The translations under genes and the position numbers were made by a program. The notes beneath the pieces are model-generated. The model was not told where the DNA came from, ran no database searches, and saw nothing but the letters and a program-made list of their open reading frames with translations. A stretch of DNA of 13,556 nucleotides from Chloroflexota bacterium (GTDB lineage Bacteria > Chloroflexota > Anaerolineae > Promineifilales > Promineifilaceae), in assembly GCA_008501785.1 (NCBI GenBank), contig QQUD01001008.1:1-13556 (forward strand), in the 5' to 3' direction. Each line of letters opens with the position of its first letter. The first letter of the stretch is position 1. Positions 13,241 to 13,556 of this stretch are shown here, one piece after another.

Positions 13241-13286
13241 TATTTTTTAGTAGCCAAAAACACTTTCGATAAAGAGATACAAAATC

Positions 13287-13556
13287 ATGAGTATAAATCG
13301 CCGCACCAAAAATCGCTTAAAAAAAATTGAATCATTGCTGCACGAATATGGTTTTCAGACGGTTAAGCTGTTGGGGGAACAGTGCAATGTTTCTGAAATA
13401 ACGATTCGGCGGGATTTGCAGCGTCTGTTTGCCGAAGGAAAAATTGAACGAACGCATGGGGGTGCGGTTGCCGTTTCAAACAAACCGGTGATAACAGACC
13501 CTGCAAAAAATGAGCTGGATGGGTTTGAAAAGTCGCTCTCTGAGCGGATTGATGTG
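13287..13556 (+). CDS. DeoR-family transcriptional regulator, N-terminal part, 3' end outside window
   Basis: The frame is open from ATG at 13287 to the window edge, giving 90 residues. It begins MSINRRTKNRLKKIESLLHE and carries the DeoR helix-turn-helix: LLGEQCNVSEITIRRDLQRL (29-48) followed by EGKIERTHGGA (50-60). TIRRDL and RTHGGA are the hallmarks of the family. The C-terminal effector-binding domain, which usually senses a sugar phosphate, is outside the window. AAGAGA at 13272-13277, nine bases before the ATG, is a modest ribosome binding site. It is divergent from the sugar import cluster, with about 530 bp between the start codons, so it is the best candidate for its local regulator, probably a repressor released by an intermediate of the pathway. 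Confidence 0.92.
   Translation, partial: MSINRRTKNRLKKIESLLHEYGFQTVKLLGEQCNVSEITIRRDLQRLFAEGKIERTHGGAVAVSNKPVITDPAKNELDGFEKSLSERIDV

Overview
This is a stretch of bacterial chromosome of moderate G+C, with two unrelated gene blocks and several kinds of intergenic repeat. The organism is probably a member of the Chloroflexota (Anaerolineae-like). I infer this from a FadN/FadA beta-oxidation pair, a lipoprotein with a long acidic Glu/Ala/Thr linker, palindromic intergenic repeats and a strikingly over-represented ACGGCCGT octamer. No rRNA or marker gene is present, so the assignment is tentative.

Left block, + strand, 1-2711: the 3' end of a FadN-type 3-hydroxyacyl-CoA dehydrogenase/enoyl-CoA hydratase, a complete FadA-type thiolase, a strong hairpin terminator, and a small four-helix membrane protein. 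A 34-codon minus-strand ORF with an excellent ribosome binding site follows; it may be the remnant of another membrane protein.

Centre and right, minus strand, transcribed from about 12.9 kb down to 4.6 kb: a catabolic cluster in the order sugar-binding lipoprotein, dual-ATPase subunit, RbsC-type permease, cellobiose 2-epimerase-like AGE enzyme, URO-D/MtaA-type methyltransferase, corrinoid protein. ATPase/permease, permease/epimerase and epimerase/methyltransferase are overlapping or nearly touching. The binding-protein gene is set off by a 419-bp gap holding a nested inverted-repeat element. The corrinoid gene is set off by a 217-bp gap holding a 20-bp perfect hairpin. A DUF3360-like multi-pass membrane protein (2973-4430) lies downstream on the same strand with its own candidate promoter. 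A DeoR-family regulator starts at 13287 on the + strand, divergent from the cluster, and runs off the window.

Two things stand out. The binding protein is a tandem fusion of two complete type 1 sugar-binding domains that align without gaps and are about 84% identical. Also, a zinc-type methyltransferase plus a B12-binding corrinoid protein are built into a sugar import and epimerisation cluster. My working hypothesis is a corrinoid-dependent route for removing methyl groups from a methylated sugar or glycoside, perhaps regulated by the DeoR protein. The import, epimerase and corrinoid assignments rest on visible motifs; the demethylation pathway is inference.
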